Assembly (NCBI RefSeq): GCF_025758695.1
Contig: NZ_JANJQP010000001.1
Coordinates: 248,001 to 312,000 of the forward strand
Origin: Oenococcus kitaharae
GTDB taxonomy: Bacteria > Bacillota > Bacilli > Lactobacillales > Lactobacillaceae
DNA: 64,000 bases
Direction: 5' to 3'
This document shows, piece by piece, positions 1 to 10,983 of this stretch. Position numbers and translations under genes: made by a program. How positions within the stretch are numbered: position 1 is the first letter of the stretch; every line of letters begins with the position of its first letter. The notes below the pieces were generated by a model. That model was not told the DNA's origin. It ran no database searches and worked only from the letters and a program-made list of their open reading frames with translations.

Positions 1-533
1 TTAACGGTGGGACGCTTAATGACGAAATCGTACAGACTTCTGCACACACTGGCGAAAAGATTACGCTTCGTCGCTTTAGCTTGATCGAGAAAAAAGATGA
101 CGAAGTTTTTGGTAATTATTCACATCTTGGCGGTCAGATTTCAGTCATTGCTTTGTTAAAGGGCGGTAACGCTGCAGTTGCAAAAGATATTGCGATGCAT
201 ATCGCAGCTATTGCACCGAAGTATCTTAGCAGAGAAGATGTGCCAAGCGAGGTTGTTGAACACGAAAAGGCAATCCAAATGAAGGCCGATGATTTGGGCA
301 GCAAACCTGACAGCATCAAAGAAAAGATTGTTGAAGGCCGTTTGGGCAAGTTTTTGGATGAGCTTGCATTGCTGAACCAGCCCTTCGTCAAAGGTGATGG
401 CGAAACAGTTACAGAGTATTTAAAGCAGCAAGGTGCTCAAGTTGAATCTTTTGTCCGTTACCAAGTTGGAGAAGGCATTGAGAAACAAGAAACGAGTTTA
501 GCTGAAGAAATTGCTAAACAGATAAACGGGTAA
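1..533 (+). CDS. tsf: Elongation factor Ts (3' part; start lies before the window)
   Basis: EF-Ts is the guanine-nucleotide exchange factor that recycles EF-Tu in translation. The frame is open from base 3 without a start, so the N-terminal UBA and nucleotide-exchange core are outside the window. What remains is the C-terminal dimerisation region, including the family motif SHLGGQISV followed by the [13 protein letters not shown] helix, and a normal C-terminus. A TTG inside the frame at 81 is not a credible start because homologous sequence continues upstream of it. It is followed 4 nt later by pyrH, the usual rpsB-tsf-pyrH-frr order. Seen: the frame and motifs. Inferred: that rpsB lies just upstream. 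Confidence 0.95.
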   Translation, partial: NGGTLNDEIVQTSAHTGEKITLRRFSLIEKKDDEVFGNYSHLGGQISVIALLKGGNAAVAKDIAMHIAAIAPKYLSREDVPSEVVEHEKAIQMKADDLGSKPDSIKEKIVEGRLGKFLDELALLNQPFVKGDGETVTEYLKQQGAQVESFVRYQVGEGIEKQETSLAEEIAKQING

Positions 534-537
534 TTCT

Positions 538-1269
538 ATGGCTGAAGTAGAATTTCATCGTGTATTGCTCAAACTTTCAGGGGAAGCTCTAGCCGGTCAA
601 TCAGGAATCGGGATTGATTTGCCAACAGTTCGACGTGTTGCAAACGAATTAGCTGATATTAAGAGGACATATCCGGAAATCCAAATTGCGATTGTCAATG
701 GTGGTGGCAATTTGTGGCGTGGGGAACCAGCTGCTGAAGCCGGTATGGATCGGGCAAGAGCCGATTATATTGGTATGCTGGGTACAGTCATGAATGCCTT
801 ATCTTTAGCTGATAGTTTGGAACAGGCAGGTGTGGATACGCGTGTTTTGACAGCAATCGAAATGAGACAAATTGCTGAGCCTTACATTCGCGGACGTGCA
901 ATTCGTCACTTAGAAAAAGGCCGAATTGTCATTTTTGGTGCCGGGACCGGATCGCCGTATTTTTCAACAGACACAACAGCAGCGCTTCGAGCCGCCGAAA
1001 TTAATGCCGATGCGATCTTAATGGGCAAAAATGGGGTTGATGGCGTTTATAATGCTGATCCGCGCAAGTTTGCCGATGCAGTGAAGTTCAGCGAGTTAAC
1101 CTATGATGAAGTTTTGCAAAGAGGCCTCAAGGTTATGGATTCGACCGCTGGTGCTATGGCCAAGGATACCGATATGCCTTTGGTTGTATTTAATTTAAAC
1201 GAACCTGGCAATATTAAGAAGGCCATTGAAGGACAAAATATCGGAACAGTAATTAAAGGATCCAGATAA
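538..1269 (+). CDS. pyrH: UMP kinase
   Basis: This cytosolic hexameric kinase phosphorylates UMP to UDP, supplying UTP and CTP for RNA and nucleotide sugars. The 243-residue product is full length for the family. It has the amino-acid-kinase N-terminus (LLKLSGEAL), a glycine-rich [11 protein letters not shown] segment, the [19 protein letters not shown] nucleotide-binding region and the C-terminal KVMDSTA motif. The ATG is 4 nt after the tsf stop and the Shine-Dalgarno match is weak, so translation is probably coupled to tsf. Its stop overlaps the frr start by one base (TAATG). Confidence 0.97.
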   Translation: MAEVEFHRVLLKLSGEALAGQSGIGIDLPTVRRVANELADIKRTYPEIQIAIVNGGGNLWRGEPAAEAGMDRARADYIGMLGTVMNALSLADSLEQAGVDTRVLTAIEMRQIAEPYIRGRAIRHLEKGRIVIFGAGTGSPYFSTDTTAALRAAEINADAILMGKNGVDGVYNADPRKFADAVKFSELTYDEVLQRGLKVMDSTAGAMAKDTDMPLVVFNLNEPGNIKKAIEGQNIGTVIKGSR

Positions 1270-1811
1270 TGATTGATCTAGTAGATTTAAAAAATAGAAT
1301 GGCAAAGGCCAGTAAAGCTTTTCAAAATGAGTTGGTCAACATTCGTGCCGGCAGAGCAAATCCAAATATGCTTAATAAAATCCAAGTTGAATATTATGGT
1401 GCCCCGACGCCATTAAATCAACTCGCTAGCATACAAGTTCCGGAAGCGCGGATATTACTGATTACGCCTTATGACAAAAGCTCATTAAAATCCATTGAAC
1501 AGGCTATTTTTGCCAGCGATCTCGGTCTAACACCTCAAAACGATGGCAATGTTATCCGTTTGACGATCCCTATTCTGACTGAAGATGGCCGTAAAGATTT
1601 GGTCAAACAAGTCAAAGCAGAGGCTGAAAAAGCAAAAGTTGCCAGTCGAAATATTCGTCGAGACTTTATGAATGATTTAAAAAAAGACAAGGATTTGTCC
1701 GAAGATCAACGCCATAAAGCTGAAGAGGATGTCCAAAAAGTAGCCGATTCTGAAATAAAAGATATTGATCAAATTGCGGATAACAAAGAAAAAGAATTAA
1801 TGGAGATTTGA
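1269..1811 (+). CDS. frr: Ribosome recycling factor
   Basis: RRF works with EF-G to split post-termination ribosomes. The product is 180 residues, close to the usual 185, and mostly helical. It has the conserved segments NIRAGRANPNML near residue 25, a middle domain with LTIPILTEDGRKDLVK, and RNIRRD near residue 128. The start overlaps the pyrH stop by one base and the stop overlaps the uppS ATG (TGATG), indicating strict translational coupling in the tsf-pyrH-frr-uppS block. Confidence 0.97.
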   Translation: MIDLVDLKNRMAKASKAFQNELVNIRAGRANPNMLNKIQVEYYGAPTPLNQLASIQVPEARILLITPYDKSSLKSIEQAIFASDLGLTPQNDGNVIRLTIPILTEDGRKDLVKQVKAEAEKAKVASRNIRRDFMNDLKKDKDLSEDQRHKAEEDVQKVADSEIKDIDQIADNKEKELMEI

Positions 1812-2566
1812 TGGTTTTTTTTGATGCAGCGAGTTCTAAGGAAAACGATCAGCTGATTCCCAAGCACGTTGCAATTATTATGGACGGTAATGGGCGCTGG
1901 GCTAAACGTCAACATCAGGCGAGAGTTTTCGGGCATAAAGCCGGTATGGAAAATGTGAAGAAGATTGCGCTTGTTGCTAATCAACTGGGAGTCAAGGTAT
2001 TGACTCTTTTTGCATTTTCGACGGAAAATTGGGGCAGGCCGGCTACAGAGGTGAGCTATTTAATGCGCTTGCCAATAGATTTTTTTAATCTATTTGTACC
2101 CGAGCTAATTGAAAATAATATCAAGGTTGAAGTGATCGGTGAAGTTGATGGCCTACCTGACAAAACACGGTTAGCTGTCGAAAAAGCCATTGTAGACACC
2201 TCACAAAACACTGGCATGATTTTAAATTTCGCTTTTAATTACGGTGGCAGAAGAGAAATTGTGGATGCCGCACAATCAATTGCACGCCAAGTCCAAAAAG
2301 GGCTTATTCAACCGGACCAGATTAACGATCAACTGTTCCAAGAAAATCTCTTAACGAGCCAATTGGGAGATTTGGCTAATCCTGATTTAATTATCCGAAC
2401 ATCCGGAGAGAAAAGAATTAGCAACTTTCTGCTTTGGCAGGCGGCCTACTCTGAATTTGTTTTTTCAGAAAAATTGTGGCCAGATTTTTCTGGGGAGGAT
2501 TTTAAATTAGCATTGGCCAGTTTTGGAAAACGTGATCGGCGCTTTGGTAAGATAAAAGAATCATGA
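1811..2566 (+). CDS. uppS: Undecaprenyl diphosphate synthase (isoprenyl transferase)
   Basis: UppS makes the C55 lipid carrier for peptidoglycan and wall polymers by cis-condensing isopentenyl diphosphate onto farnesyl diphosphate. The product has 251 residues. Signatures seen are HVAIIMDGNGRWA with the catalytic Asp, FAFSTENWGRP, NFAFNYGGRREI and the C-terminal RTSGEKRISNFLLWQ/YSEF motifs. I chose the ATG at 1811, which overlaps the frr stop as TGATG, over a TTG three bases earlier that would add one residue. It overlaps cdsA by 4 nt. Confidence 0.96.
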   Translation: MVFFDAASSKENDQLIPKHVAIIMDGNGRWAKRQHQARVFGHKAGMENVKKIALVANQLGVKVLTLFAFSTENWGRPATEVSYLMRLPIDFFNLFVPELIENNIKVEVIGEVDGLPDKTRLAVEKAIVDTSQNTGMILNFAFNYGGRREIVDAAQSIARQVQKGLIQPDQINDQLFQENLLTSQLGDLANPDLIIRTSGEKRISNFLLWQAAYSEFVFSEKLWPDFSGEDFKLALASFGKRDRRFGKIKES

Positions 2567-3363
2567 GAACTCGAATTATTACAGCAATTGTTGCTCTGGC
2601 CATTTTCGTTCCTTTCGTTGTTTACGGGGGTATTCCTCTAACTATCCTGATTTCCTTATTAGGCGTAATTGCAGTAGGCGAACTGCTATTCATGAAAAAA
2701 CGGCTGCTTGTCAGCTTTGAGGCCCTGGTCTCATTTGTAGCTGTTGTGGTCACTATTTTACCGAATAGTTTCTGGCGCTTGCTACCCGCTCCGACTTTCT
2801 TAAATCCAAGAACTTTAATATATTTGTTTATTTTCTTATTACTGTTGACAACGGTCTTGTCAAACAACAAGTTAAGTTTTGATGACGCTGGTGCTTTGTC
2901 ACTGGGTGTTTTATATATAGGTTTTGGTTTTCATTTCTTTTTACAGGCAAGGGCTGAAAATTGGATGGCATTCGTTTTTGGACTGATTATCGTTTGGCTG
3001 ACGGATAGTTTCGCGTACATAATTGGCAGGAAATTAGGCAGACACAAACTGATACCTAAAATTAGTCCTAACAAGACTTGGGAAGGTTCTATTGGGGGAA
3101 CTGCTGTAGCAACGATTGTGGCAATTATTTTTGCAGAAAGTACCCATTTTGCAACTCATTTTTCACTGTTTGAAATTGCACTGGCTACTCTCATTCTTTC
3201 GATTGCAGGCCAATTTGGAGATTTGATTGAATCAGCCTTAAAACGGTATTTTGGTGTCAAAGATTCCGGTACTCTCTTGCCGGGTCACGGCGGTATTCTC
3301 GATCGTTTTGATTCCATGCTGATCGTCATGCCGATTATCGTTTTGATTGGACTAACAGCATGA
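2563..3363 (+). CDS. cdsA: Phosphatidate cytidylyltransferase (CDP-diglyceride synthase)
   Basis: CdsA converts phosphatidic acid and CTP to CDP-diacylglycerol at the inner face of the membrane, the branch point for phosphatidylglycerol and cardiolipin. The 266-residue product has about eight hydrophobic segments. The family signature is seen in two parts: SPNKTWEGSIGG near residue 168 and KDSGTLLPGHGGILDRFDS near residue 232. It overlaps uppS (ATGA) and the next gene rseP by 4 nt, the common uppS-cdsA-rseP-proS-polC order of Firmicutes. Confidence 0.96.
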   Translation: MRTRIITAIVALAIFVPFVVYGGIPLTILISLLGVIAVGELLFMKKRLLVSFEALVSFVAVVVTILPNSFWRLLPAPTFLNPRTLIYLFIFLLLLTTVLSNNKLSFDDAGALSLGVLYIGFGFHFFLQARAENWMAFVFGLIIVWLTDSFAYIIGRKLGRHKLIPKISPNKTWEGSIGGTAVATIVAIIFAESTHFATHFSLFEIALATLILSIAGQFGDLIESALKRYFGVKDSGTLLPGHGGILDRFDSMLIVMPIIVLIGLTA

Positions 3364-4631
3364 ATTTAACTTCGATTGTTGCTTTTATCTTAGTTTTTGG
3401 ACTGATTGTCACTGTTCATGAATTTGGTCATTTCTTTGCTGCAAAAAAATTTGGTGTTGTAGTTTACGAATTTTCAATAGGCATGGGTCCCAAAATTTTT
3501 GGAAAAAATTGGCATGGCACCAACTATGTCTTGCGGATTTTGCCTGTTGGCGGGTATGTTTTAATGGCAGGTGCTGATCAGCAAAATGAGTATCTTGAGG
3601 ATTTACGACCAGGAAAATTAGTGAAACTTAGATTTTCTGATGATACACAACAAATAGTTAATCAAATCGATATTTCGGATTCGCCAGCTGATTCTAGTAC
3701 GCAGCTGATGAGAATTAAGGAACTGGATATTAACCAGGCTTTTGTTATTTCCGGGACTATCAATGAGAGCCAAAATTTAGATGCGAGCTACCATTTGGCC
3801 GAAGAAACACAAATCAAAATTTCTGAAGATCGTATATTCGAATTAGCTCCCAGAAATCGACAATTGCCAAATATCGCAATCTGGAAACAAGCAATTGTTA
3901 ATTTTGCTGGACCTTTGATGAATTTTTTGCTTGCTTTTGTTTTATTTATTGGTTTATCAGCTGCATTGCCTCGTGTGCCATTATCCAATGGACAAATTAA
4001 TCCAATGGCTGGTTATCCTGCTGCAAAACAGGGCCTCAAAAAGGGTGATGTGATTACGCGAATCAATACTCGATCAGTACATAGTTGGAATCAATTGACT
4101 CAAGCAGTAACGTCAGTGGGAGATCGACCTATTAAGGTGACTTTTAGAAGGGGCAATCAACAGCGGACTGTGTCTATCCAGCCTCGCCGGGCGGTTGAAT
4201 CGGGACAGACAAGATATCTGCTGGGTGTGGAGCAGGATACAGGATCAAGCTTAACGCAGCGAGTTAATTATGCTTTTTCAAGTTTTTACCAAGGAGCAAC
4301 AACGATTGGATCTGCATTTTTGCACTTGATCACACATCCTAGCTTAGACCAGTTAGGAGGTCCTGTGGCAATTGCACAAACGACCAGTAGTGCGGCTGCC
4401 GCTGGATTCCTAAGCGTTGTAAGTCTCACGGCGTTTCTAAGTTTGAACATTGGCATTTTTAATTTGATCCCAATTCCAGTCTTAGATGGCGGGAAACTTC
4501 TGCTGAATTTAATTCAAGCTATTCGCAGAAAACCTCTGTCTGAGAAGACTAATCAAGTTGTCATGATCTCGGGTGTTGTATTTATAATTTTATTAATGAT
4601 CGCAGTTACGATTAATGATTTATTGAGGTAA
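3360..4631 (+). CDS. rseP: Site-2 membrane zinc metalloprotease (RseP/RasP family)
   Basis: An intramembrane M50 protease that cleaves membrane-embedded anti-sigma factors and leftover signal peptides. The 423-residue product has the zinc motif HEFGH at residues 20-24 in the first membrane helix, a single PDZ-like domain ([20 protein letters not shown], about residues 224-243), and the third metal ligand in the motif [10 protein letters not shown] near the C-terminus, followed by a last membrane helix. About 100 residues between the first helices and the PDZ region are poorly conserved and polar. The gene overlaps cdsA by 4 nt and precedes proS by 4 nt. Confidence 0.95.
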   Translation: MNLTSIVAFILVFGLIVTVHEFGHFFAAKKFGVVVYEFSIGMGPKIFGKNWHGTNYVLRILPVGGYVLMAGADQQNEYLEDLRPGKLVKLRFSDDTQQIVNQIDISDSPADSSTQLMRIKELDINQAFVISGTINESQNLDASYHLAEETQIKISEDRIFELAPRNRQLPNIAIWKQAIVNFAGPLMNFLLAFVLFIGLSAALPRVPLSNGQINPMAGYPAAKQGLKKGDVITRINTRSVHSWNQLTQAVTSVGDRPIKVTFRRGNQQRTVSIQPRRAVESGQTRYLLGVEQDTGSSLTQRVNYAFSSFYQGATTIGSAFLHLITHPSLDQLGGPVAIAQTTSSAAAAGFLSVVSLTAFLSLNIGIFNLIPIPVLDGGKLLLNLIQAIRRKPLSEKTNQVVMISGVVFIILLMIAVTINDLLR

Positions 4632-4635
4632 AGAA

Positions 4636-6348
4636 ATGAAACAATCCAAAATGTTTATACCCACTGAGAAAGAAGTTCCCAGTGACGCACAAGTGCAAAG
4701 CCATATCTTGATGCTTCGTGCCGGATTTATTCGACAGTTAGCAGGTGGCATATTTGCTTATCTGCCATTAGCAGACCGCGTGATTAACAAAATTGAAACC
4801 ATTATCCGGCAGGAAATGGACAAAATCGATGCCAATGAAATGCTGATGCCGGAAATGATTCCGGCTGAGTTGTGGAAGAGCTCGGGTCGATTTTATACAT
4901 ATGGTCCTCAAATGTATCAACTCAAGGATCGGCAGGCTCGTGACTTTATCATGGCACCAACACACGAAGAGACGTTTACACGGATTTTTGCTGATGAGAT
5001 CAAATCTTACAAGAAATTGCCTTTGATTGTGTATCAGATTCAACAAAAGTTCCGAGATGAGCTGCGTCCAAAAAACGGTTTGCTAAGAGGCCGTGAATTC
5101 ATTATGAAAGATGCCTATTCTTTTTCGGCTGATCAAGCGGGTTTGGATCAGGCTTACGATGCAATGGAAGCGGCTTACAAGACGATTTTCAAACGCGTAG
5201 GGTTGAACTATCGTGAGATCATTGCTGATGCTGGTGATATGGGCGGTAAAGCGTCGGCTGAATTTCAGGCAATTGCTGACACTGGTGAAGATGTTATTGC
5301 TTATTCCGATCAAGGCAACTATGCGGCAAATATTGAAATGGCGGAAACTTTTTTTGAAAGCAAAAAACCGTCTGAAGCAGCTGGAGAACTTCACTTGGTC
5401 GATACCCCGAATACTCGGACGGTTAGCGATGATGCTAAACTGCTGCAGGTCTCTGAGCATAAAATTGCTAAGATGATCGTTTTCAAGGCTGATGATCAAT
5501 TGGCGGCAGTTTTGCTGCCGGGAGATGACGAGGCTAATGAGATTAAGGTTAAGAATTTCTTGAATGCAGATTCTTTGGTTGAGGCAAGTGAAGAAGATGT
5601 ATTGAAGACGTTTGGAGCTCATTTTGGTTCGCTTGGCCCAATAGGCGTAACTTCCACAAAATTACGTATTCTGGTTGATCAAACAATCGGCAATGAGGCA
5701 AATTGGTTTGTTGGAGCGAACCAAGACGGCAAGCACTATGCTAATTTCAATCTCGACCGAGATTTAACGAATTTTGAGATCGGCAGTTTTCGGACTGCTA
5801 AGGAAGGTGAACTTGCGCCTGATGGGAAGGGCAAGTTAATTTTCACAAAGGGAATTGAAATCGGACATATTTTCAAACTTGGTACATTTTATACAAGCAA
5901 AATGGGTGGCCAAATTCAAAACGACCAAGGAAAGTTAACTGATATGATCATGGGTTCATATGGTATTGGTGTTTCACGTCTCTTGTCAGCAATTTCTGAA
6001 CAATCAAATGACGACAAAGGCTTTATTTGGCCAAAATCCGTAGCACCTTTTGATGTACATGTCATTATTATGAATACGAAAGATGCAAATCAACAAGCGC
6101 TAAGTGCAGAAATTGAAACAAAGATACAAGCAGCCGGATTTGAGGTATTGGTGGACGATCGCAAAGAACGGCCAGGTGTTAAATTTGCTGATTCAGATTT
6201 AATCGGCATCCCAATCAGAGTTGTAGTAGGCCGCGATGCGCCTGATAAATTTGTTGAAGTTAAGGCAAGAAGCGAGGAAACCTCTGAAAAAATTTCTGCA
6301 AATGATCTTGTTTTGTATCTAAAAAATAAATTTAGTGAACTAAAATAA
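4636..6348 (+). CDS. proS: Prolyl-tRNA synthetase (bacterial type)
   Basis: Charges tRNA-Pro. The 570-residue product is the bacterial-type class II enzyme. The catalytic core carries [24 protein letters not shown] (motif 2, from about residue 138), the YbaK-like editing insertion lies between roughly residues 230 and 390, motif 3 is [13 protein letters not shown], and the C-terminal anticodon-binding domain starts near residue 470. A clear Shine-Dalgarno (GAGGTAAAG) lies before the ATG at 4636. No cysteine is evident in the product, in keeping with the generally cysteine-poor proteins of this window. Confidence 0.97.
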   Translation: MKQSKMFIPTEKEVPSDAQVQSHILMLRAGFIRQLAGGIFAYLPLADRVINKIETIIRQEMDKIDANEMLMPEMIPAELWKSSGRFYTYGPQMYQLKDRQARDFIMAPTHEETFTRIFADEIKSYKKLPLIVYQIQQKFRDELRPKNGLLRGREFIMKDAYSFSADQAGLDQAYDAMEAAYKTIFKRVGLNYREIIADAGDMGGKASAEFQAIADTGEDVIAYSDQGNYAANIEMAETFFESKKPSEAAGELHLVDTPNTRTVSDDAKLLQVSEHKIAKMIVFKADDQLAAVLLPGDDEANEIKVKNFLNADSLVEASEEDVLKTFGAHFGSLGPIGVTSTKLRILVDQTIGNEANWFVGANQDGKHYANFNLDRDLTNFEIGSFRTAKEGELAPDGKGKLIFTKGIEIGHIFKLGTFYTSKMGGQIQNDQGKLTDMIMGSYGIGVSRLLSAISEQSNDDKGFIWPKSVAPFDVHVIIMNTKDANQQALSAEIETKIQAAGFEVLVDDRKERPGVKFADSDLIGIPIRVVVGRDAPDKFVEVKARSEETSEKISANDLVLYLKNKFSELK

Positions 6349-6352
6349 CAGC

Positions 6353-9300
6353 ATGAATGAAAATGACTCTAAATTAAAAATCCTTTTGAAACAAATCGGA
6401 CATGGCGAAGATCAGCTATCTGAGAAATTAGATGGCGCAGCACTTCAAAGTGTTTTAGTTGATCCAGATGAACGACAGTGGGTTTTTATTTTTACTTGTG
6501 ACCATTTTCTGCTTCCCACAGTTTTAGGCCGTCTGATTATCGATACCAAGGATATTTTTCTGAAAGAAAATATACATTGTATTTTTCAATTCAAAGTTGC
6601 GGAGAAAGTTGGCTTGGCCCAGTTGGGCGAATATTGGCATCTTGTCCTTTCTATTTTGGATAAAAATACGCCTTTCACAAACGAAATTTCAGCTGGTATC
6701 AATTTTGCAGATACTGGGAGTGGTATTGAAGCACTGCTAACGACACAAGCTGGCGTATCCTACTTTAGAAATTTGCATGCAGATATTATCGATACCTATA
6801 AGAAATTAGGTGTAGATCTTCCTTTCACTTTTAATGTTGATAGTGAAATGCAGGCTGAAATTCAAGAACAGTTCGAAACATCTCAGGCCGCTGAAATACA
6901 CGAATCGGCCGCCTCAGTTGCACAATCAGCGGCACCGCAAATAAGTACGAACGTCCTTTTAGGCAATGCCATCCCAAATTCGAGTAAATTGACACCCATC
7001 GATCAAGTATCCGACGGGGATAATGTTGTTGTCGAAGGGTACGTTTATAAATCGGATTATCGTGAGACGCGACGCGGCGGCGCAATTTTAACGATTGAAG
7101 TGACAGATTATACGAATTCGATTTCAGCAAAAGTCTTCTCGCGGAATGCAAAAGATAATGCAGTATTGAAAAATATTCCTTCACAGATCTGGGTGAAAAT
7201 TCGTGGTCGTGTTGCCGTGGATGATTTTATGGGCGGTGAGCTATCTTTGAATATTAACGATTTACAAACTGTTAAAAAAGAAGCCGACAGTGACCCCATT
7301 CCAGAAGGAAAAGAGCATCGTATTGAGTTGCATGCCCATACGACAATGACGGCTTTAAACGCTGTCAATTCAGCTAGTCAATTATTTGACCAGGCTGCAC
7401 AATGGCATCAACCTGCTTTGGCTATTACGGACAATGCGGATGTACAAGCTTTTCCTGAAGCAGCTGCGGCCAGCGCCAAGACTGGTGTTAAGGCAATTTA
7501 TGGTTTGGAAGCTAATTTTGTTGCTGATGGTGAACCAATCGCAATTAATACGCAGCATGAAAAATTAGACGATTCGGAATATACCATTTTCGATATTGAA
7601 ACAACTGGTTTGTCGGCTGTTTCAGATAAAATTATTCAGTTATCTGCGGTCAAAATGAAACACGGTACCGTGTTGGATACTTTTGACGAATTCATCAACC
7701 CGGGTTTTCCTTTATCTGAACAAACAATCAATCTGACAGGAATTACTGATGATCTTGTTAAGGACAGCAAACCCGAGGCCGAAGTACTGCGCTTGTTCCA
7801 GGATTTTTATAAAGGGACCATCTTAGCTGGACACAATGTTATCCGTTTTGATTATGGCTTTGTTAATCACGCCTTAGCCCAACATCAGCTGCCTAAAATT
7901 GACGCCCTGGTTTTGGATACTTTGAATCTGGCTCGTTGGCTGTATCCAAATTTCGGTCGCTACACCCTAGATTTCTTGTCCAAAAAATTCAATGTTAATT
8001 TGGAACACCATCATCGTGCGATCGACGATTCAACGGCTACTGGCATGCTGCTGCACCTGTTTTTAAAAGAAGCCGAAGAGAAGTACGATGTCGTCTACGA
8101 TGAACAATTAAACGAGCATACAGATGATCATGACAGCTGGCGTCAAACACGGCCGACTCATTTGTCAATTCTTGTTCAAAATCAGACCGGCTTGAAAAAT
8201 TTATATAAATTGGTTTCCGAGTCGAATGTCAATTACTATTATCGTGTCTCACGTGTGCCTAAAAGCCTGTTGACAAAATATCATGAAGGACTGTTGGTTG
8301 GGTCAGGTGATGTTTCTGGAGAATTGTTTGATACGCTTGCGCGTGAAGGACTTGACAAGGCTAGTGAACTAGCTGACCGGATCGGTTTTGATTATATCGA
8401 AGTACAACCCTTGGAGAATTATCAGCCGCGGATTGAGTCGGGATTTATTAAGGATGATGAGACGCTACGGCAAATTATTCGTGATTATGTCAAATTAGCT
8501 GATATGTTGAAAAAGCCATTAGTTGTTACCGGCGATGTACATTATGTTGGCGAGAAAGACCGCATTTATCGGACAATTCTGCTGAATTCCAAAATTGCTC
8601 GGTCATCAGCAGGCGGTGAAACACGCTATCGCTTAGCCGATTTATCGATGAAAAAAACGCAGCATCTGTTAGATGAATTTAGTTTTCTTGGTGAAAACAA
8701 GGCGTATGAGATTGTTGTCGAGAATAGCCACAAGATTGCCGATAGTATCGATGATGTTCAGCCTTTGAAAAAGGGGCTGTCAACACCGAAAATTGAGGGG
8801 TCAGAAGAAATTCTGAGACAAAAGACTTTTGCGCGTGCCAAAGAAATGTATGGCGATCCATTGCCGGATATTATCCAAAAACGACTGGATCGTGAGTTGA
8901 ACGCGATTATTGGTAACGGTTACGCGGTTATTTATGTCATTTGTCAGCGTTTGGTCGATAAGTCTAATAAAGATGGCTATATCGTCGGTTCGCGTGGATC
9001 GGTTGGCTCGTCACTGGTTGCGACGATGATGGGTATTACTGAAGTCAATCCTCTACCACCGCATTATCGTTCCAGAAATGGTAATTATACTGAGTTCGTT
9101 GATGATGATACGATTTCATCAGGTTTTGATTTGCCGGAAAAGCGCAATCCAATTGATGGGACACTCCTAATTGGCGATGGGCAGAATATTCCATTTGAGA
9201 CCTTCCTAGGTTTTAAAGGCGACAAAGTCCCAGATATTGATTTGAATTTCTCTGGCGATTATCAGCCAATCGCACATAACTATACAAAAGTCATGTTTGG

Positions 9301-10666
9301 TGAAAACAATGTTTTTCGTGCCGGGACAATTGGTACCGTTGCTGAAAAAACAGCTTATGGCATGGTGAAAAATTATGAGGAATCGGAGCAGATTCATTAC
9401 CGTAAGGCTGAAGAAGACCGCTTATCTGACGGTATTACGGGTGTTAAACGAACAACTGGCCAGCATGCCGGTGGTATTATCATTATTCCAGCTAATCATG
9501 ACGTCTATGATTTCACGCCAATTCAGTTCCCAGCTGATGACACAAAGTCTAACTGGAAGACGACCCATCTGGATTACCATTCCATTCATGATAATGTTTT
9601 GAAAATGGATATTCTGGGTCATGATGATCCAACCTTACTGCGAGCATTACAGGATATGTCCGGCATTGATCCAAAAACGATTCCTGTTAATGATTCAGGC
9701 GTTCTATCTTTGTTTACATCGACAAAAGCACTTGGCGTGACTGCAGAGGAAATTATGTCCAACACAGGCACTTTGGGTATTCCAGAATTTGGAACCAACT
9801 TTGTTCGCGGTATGCTTGAGCAGACAAAACCGCATAATTTTGGTGAACTACTGCAGATTTCCGGATTGTCTCACGGAACCAACGTTTGGAATGGTAATGC
9901 TGATGAATTGATTAAAGCCGGGCAGGCCAACATCGGTACTGTTATCGGAACCCGTGATAAGATCATGACTGATTTAATGTCCTTTGGCCTCGACTCGTCT
10001 GATGCCTTTCAGATTATGGAAAAAGTGCGTAAAGGCAAGGGCATTTCCGATGAACACATGGCCATTTTAAAAGCACATCCAAAAGTACCAAACTGGTATA
10101 TCGAATCGATGCAGAAGATTCAATACATGTTTCCTCGTGCACATGCCGCAGCCTATGTGACCTCGGCGCTGCGTATCGCTTACTTTAAGGTCTATTTCCC
10201 GGCTATTTATTACGCAGCTTATTTCTCTGTCCGCGCTAAAGATAAGACGCTGGATGCTGTCGGGATTACGCAAGGGAAAAACAAAGTTCAAGCGCTCGTG
10301 AAAAGCTACCGCAGCCGTTACAATGATTTGAATAAAGAAGAATCGAAAACACTTGCCATTTATGAGATTGCCAATGAAGCCTGGCAGCGCGGCATCGAGT
10401 TTAAAATGGTTGATCTCTACGAATCTGAAGCTTTTGATTGGAAAATCAAGGGAAACCAAATTATTCTGCCATTTATCACATTGCCTGGCCTGGGCGATAA
10501 CGTGGCTAAAGCCATCGTTGCAGCTAGAGCCGAACACGACTTTATTTCTAAAGAAGATTTGGCTAAACGCGGCTCTGTTAACAAGACTTTGATTGATTTC
10601 ATGGATCAGAATCATATGCTGGATGGCATGACAGATGCCAACCAAATGGATTTGTTTGCCATTTAA
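6353..10666 (+). CDS. polC: DNA polymerase III alpha subunit, PolC type
   Basis: The main replicative polymerase of Firmicutes with built-in proofreading. Domains in the 1437-residue product: an N-terminal region, an OB fold (about 215-310), PHP part 1 (ELHAHT, from 325), a DEDD 3'-5' exonuclease inserted at about 415-580 ([18 protein letters not shown]), PHP part 2, then the polymerase domain ([35 protein letters not shown]). Two oddities are visible. The PHP motif normally read TDHA is TDNA here (Asn361). The four zinc-binding cysteines expected in the two CxxC pairs are Ser907, Gly910, Asn932 and Asp935. Otherwise full length. The ATG follows proS by 4 nt. Confidence 0.97.
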   Translation: MNENDSKLKILLKQIGHGEDQLSEKLDGAALQSVLVDPDERQWVFIFTCDHFLLPTVLGRLIIDTKDIFLKENIHCIFQFKVAEKVGLAQLGEYWHLVLSILDKNTPFTNEISAGINFADTGSGIEALLTTQAGVSYFRNLHADIIDTYKKLGVDLPFTFNVDSEMQAEIQEQFETSQAAEIHESAASVAQSAAPQISTNVLLGNAIPNSSKLTPIDQVSDGDNVVVEGYVYKSDYRETRRGGAILTIEVTDYTNSISAKVFSRNAKDNAVLKNIPSQIWVKIRGRVAVDDFMGGELSLNINDLQTVKKEADSDPIPEGKEHRIELHAHTTMTALNAVNSASQLFDQAAQWHQPALAITDNADVQAFPEAAAASAKTGVKAIYGLEANFVADGEPIAINTQHEKLDDSEYTIFDIETTGLSAVSDKIIQLSAVKMKHGTVLDTFDEFINPGFPLSEQTINLTGITDDLVKDSKPEAEVLRLFQDFYKGTILAGHNVIRFDYGFVNHALAQHQLPKIDALVLDTLNLARWLYPNFGRYTLDFLSKKFNVNLEHHHRAIDDSTATGMLLHLFLKEAEEKYDVVYDEQLNEHTDDHDSWRQTRPTHLSILVQNQTGLKNLYKLVSESNVNYYYRVSRVPKSLLTKYHEGLLVGSGDVSGELFDTLAREGLDKASELADRIGFDYIEVQPLENYQPRIESGFIKDDETLRQIIRDYVKLADMLKKPLVVTGDVHYVGEKDRIYRTILLNSKIARSSAGGETRYRLADLSMKKTQHLLDEFSFLGENKAYEIVVENSHKIADSIDDVQPLKKGLSTPKIEGSEEILRQKTFARAKEMYGDPLPDIIQKRLDRELNAIIGNGYAVIYVICQRLVDKSNKDGYIVGSRGSVGSSLVATMMGITEVNPLPPHYRSRNGNYTEFVDDDTISSGFDLPEKRNPIDGTLLIGDGQNIPFETFLGFKGDKVPDIDLNFSGDYQPIAHNYTKVMFGENNVFRAGTIGTVAEKTAYGMVKNYEESEQIHYRKAEEDRLSDGITGVKRTTGQHAGGIIIIPANHDVYDFTPIQFPADDTKSNWKTTHLDYHSIHDNVLKMDILGHDDPTLLRALQDMSGIDPKTIPVNDSGVLSLFTSTKALGVTAEEIMSNTGTLGIPEFGTNFVRGMLEQTKPHNFGELLQISGLSHGTNVWNGNADELIKAGQANIGTVIGTRDKIMTDLMSFGLDSSDAFQIMEKVRKGKGISDEHMAILKAHPKVPNWYIESMQKIQYMFPRAHAAAYVTSALRIAYFKVYFPAIYYAAYFSVRAKDKTLDAVGITQGKNKVQALVKSYRSRYNDLNKEESKTLAIYEIANEAWQRGIEFKMVDLYESEAFDWKIKGNQIILPFITLPGLGDNVAKAIVAARAEHDFISKEDLAKRGSVNKTLIDFMDQNHMLDGMTDANQMDLFAI

Positions 10667-10684
10667 GCTCAAAAATGTCATAAT
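10656..10684 (+). promoter_or_regulatory. Probable promoter for rpsU-yqeY-phoH cluster
   Basis: A -35 box TTGCCA (10656-10661) and a -10 box CATAAT (10679-10684) are separated by exactly 17 nt. The -35 overlaps the last codons of polC. It would give an rpsU leader of roughly 40 nt containing a very strong Shine-Dalgarno (AAAGGAGGGGG). Inferred from spacing and consensus only. Confidence 0.5.
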
Positions 10685-10733
10685 TATTAGGTCATACGCA
10701 AGTAAATCGGACACGAAAGGAGGGGGATATAAC

Positions 10734-10928
10734 ATGGCAAGTATTATTGTTCGTCATAATGAATCGTTTGATGATGCACTTCGTCGTTTCAAGCGCGGTG
10801 TCGCAAAAGACGGTACCCTTCAGGAAGTTCGCAAGCGTGAGTTTTATGTCAAGCCTTCTGTGGCTCGCAAGTTAAAGAGCGAGGCCGCACAAAAGCGTGC
10901 TCGTAAGCGTGCTCGCAACGATCATTAA
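10734..10928 (+). CDS. rpsU: 30S ribosomal protein S21
   Basis: S21 is a small basic late-assembly protein of the 30S subunit that helps mRNA selection. The product is 64 residues, beginning [21 protein letters not shown] and ending in a run of Arg and Lys, typical of the family. I chose the ATG at 10734, which has an excellent Shine-Dalgarno (AAAGGAGGGGG) 7-8 nt upstream. A longer in-frame extension upstream would overlap polC and is not conserved. A terminator follows immediately, so it may be transcribed mostly alone with read-through into yqeY. Confidence 0.97.
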   Translation: MASIIVRHNESFDDALRRFKRGVAKDGTLQEVRKREFYVKPSVARKLKSEAAQKRARKRARNDH

Positions 10929-10933
10929 TTTGG

Positions 10934-10955
10934 AAACGGCCGCAAGGCCTTTTTT
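10934..10955 (+). terminator. Rho-independent terminator after rpsU
   Basis: GGCC, a GCAA tetraloop, then GGCC followed by six T, with flanking A and T that extend the stem. Located 6 nt after the rpsU stop. The GNRA loop and T-run make it a compact but credible terminator, possibly partial, since yqeY has no obvious promoter of its own beyond it. Confidence 0.75.
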
Positions 10956-10983
10956 AATATAATTACTAATAACTAGGAGTGAA

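Noticed and set aside
5083-5622. 179-codon minus-strand frame in proS
   Set aside because: Antisense to the conserved ProRS catalytic and editing regions, with no start signal.
10067-10735. 222-codon open frame on the minus strand inside polC
   Set aside because: Lies fully opposite the well-conserved polymerase C-terminus; it has no Shine-Dalgarno, and the translation has low-complexity and no domain signature.
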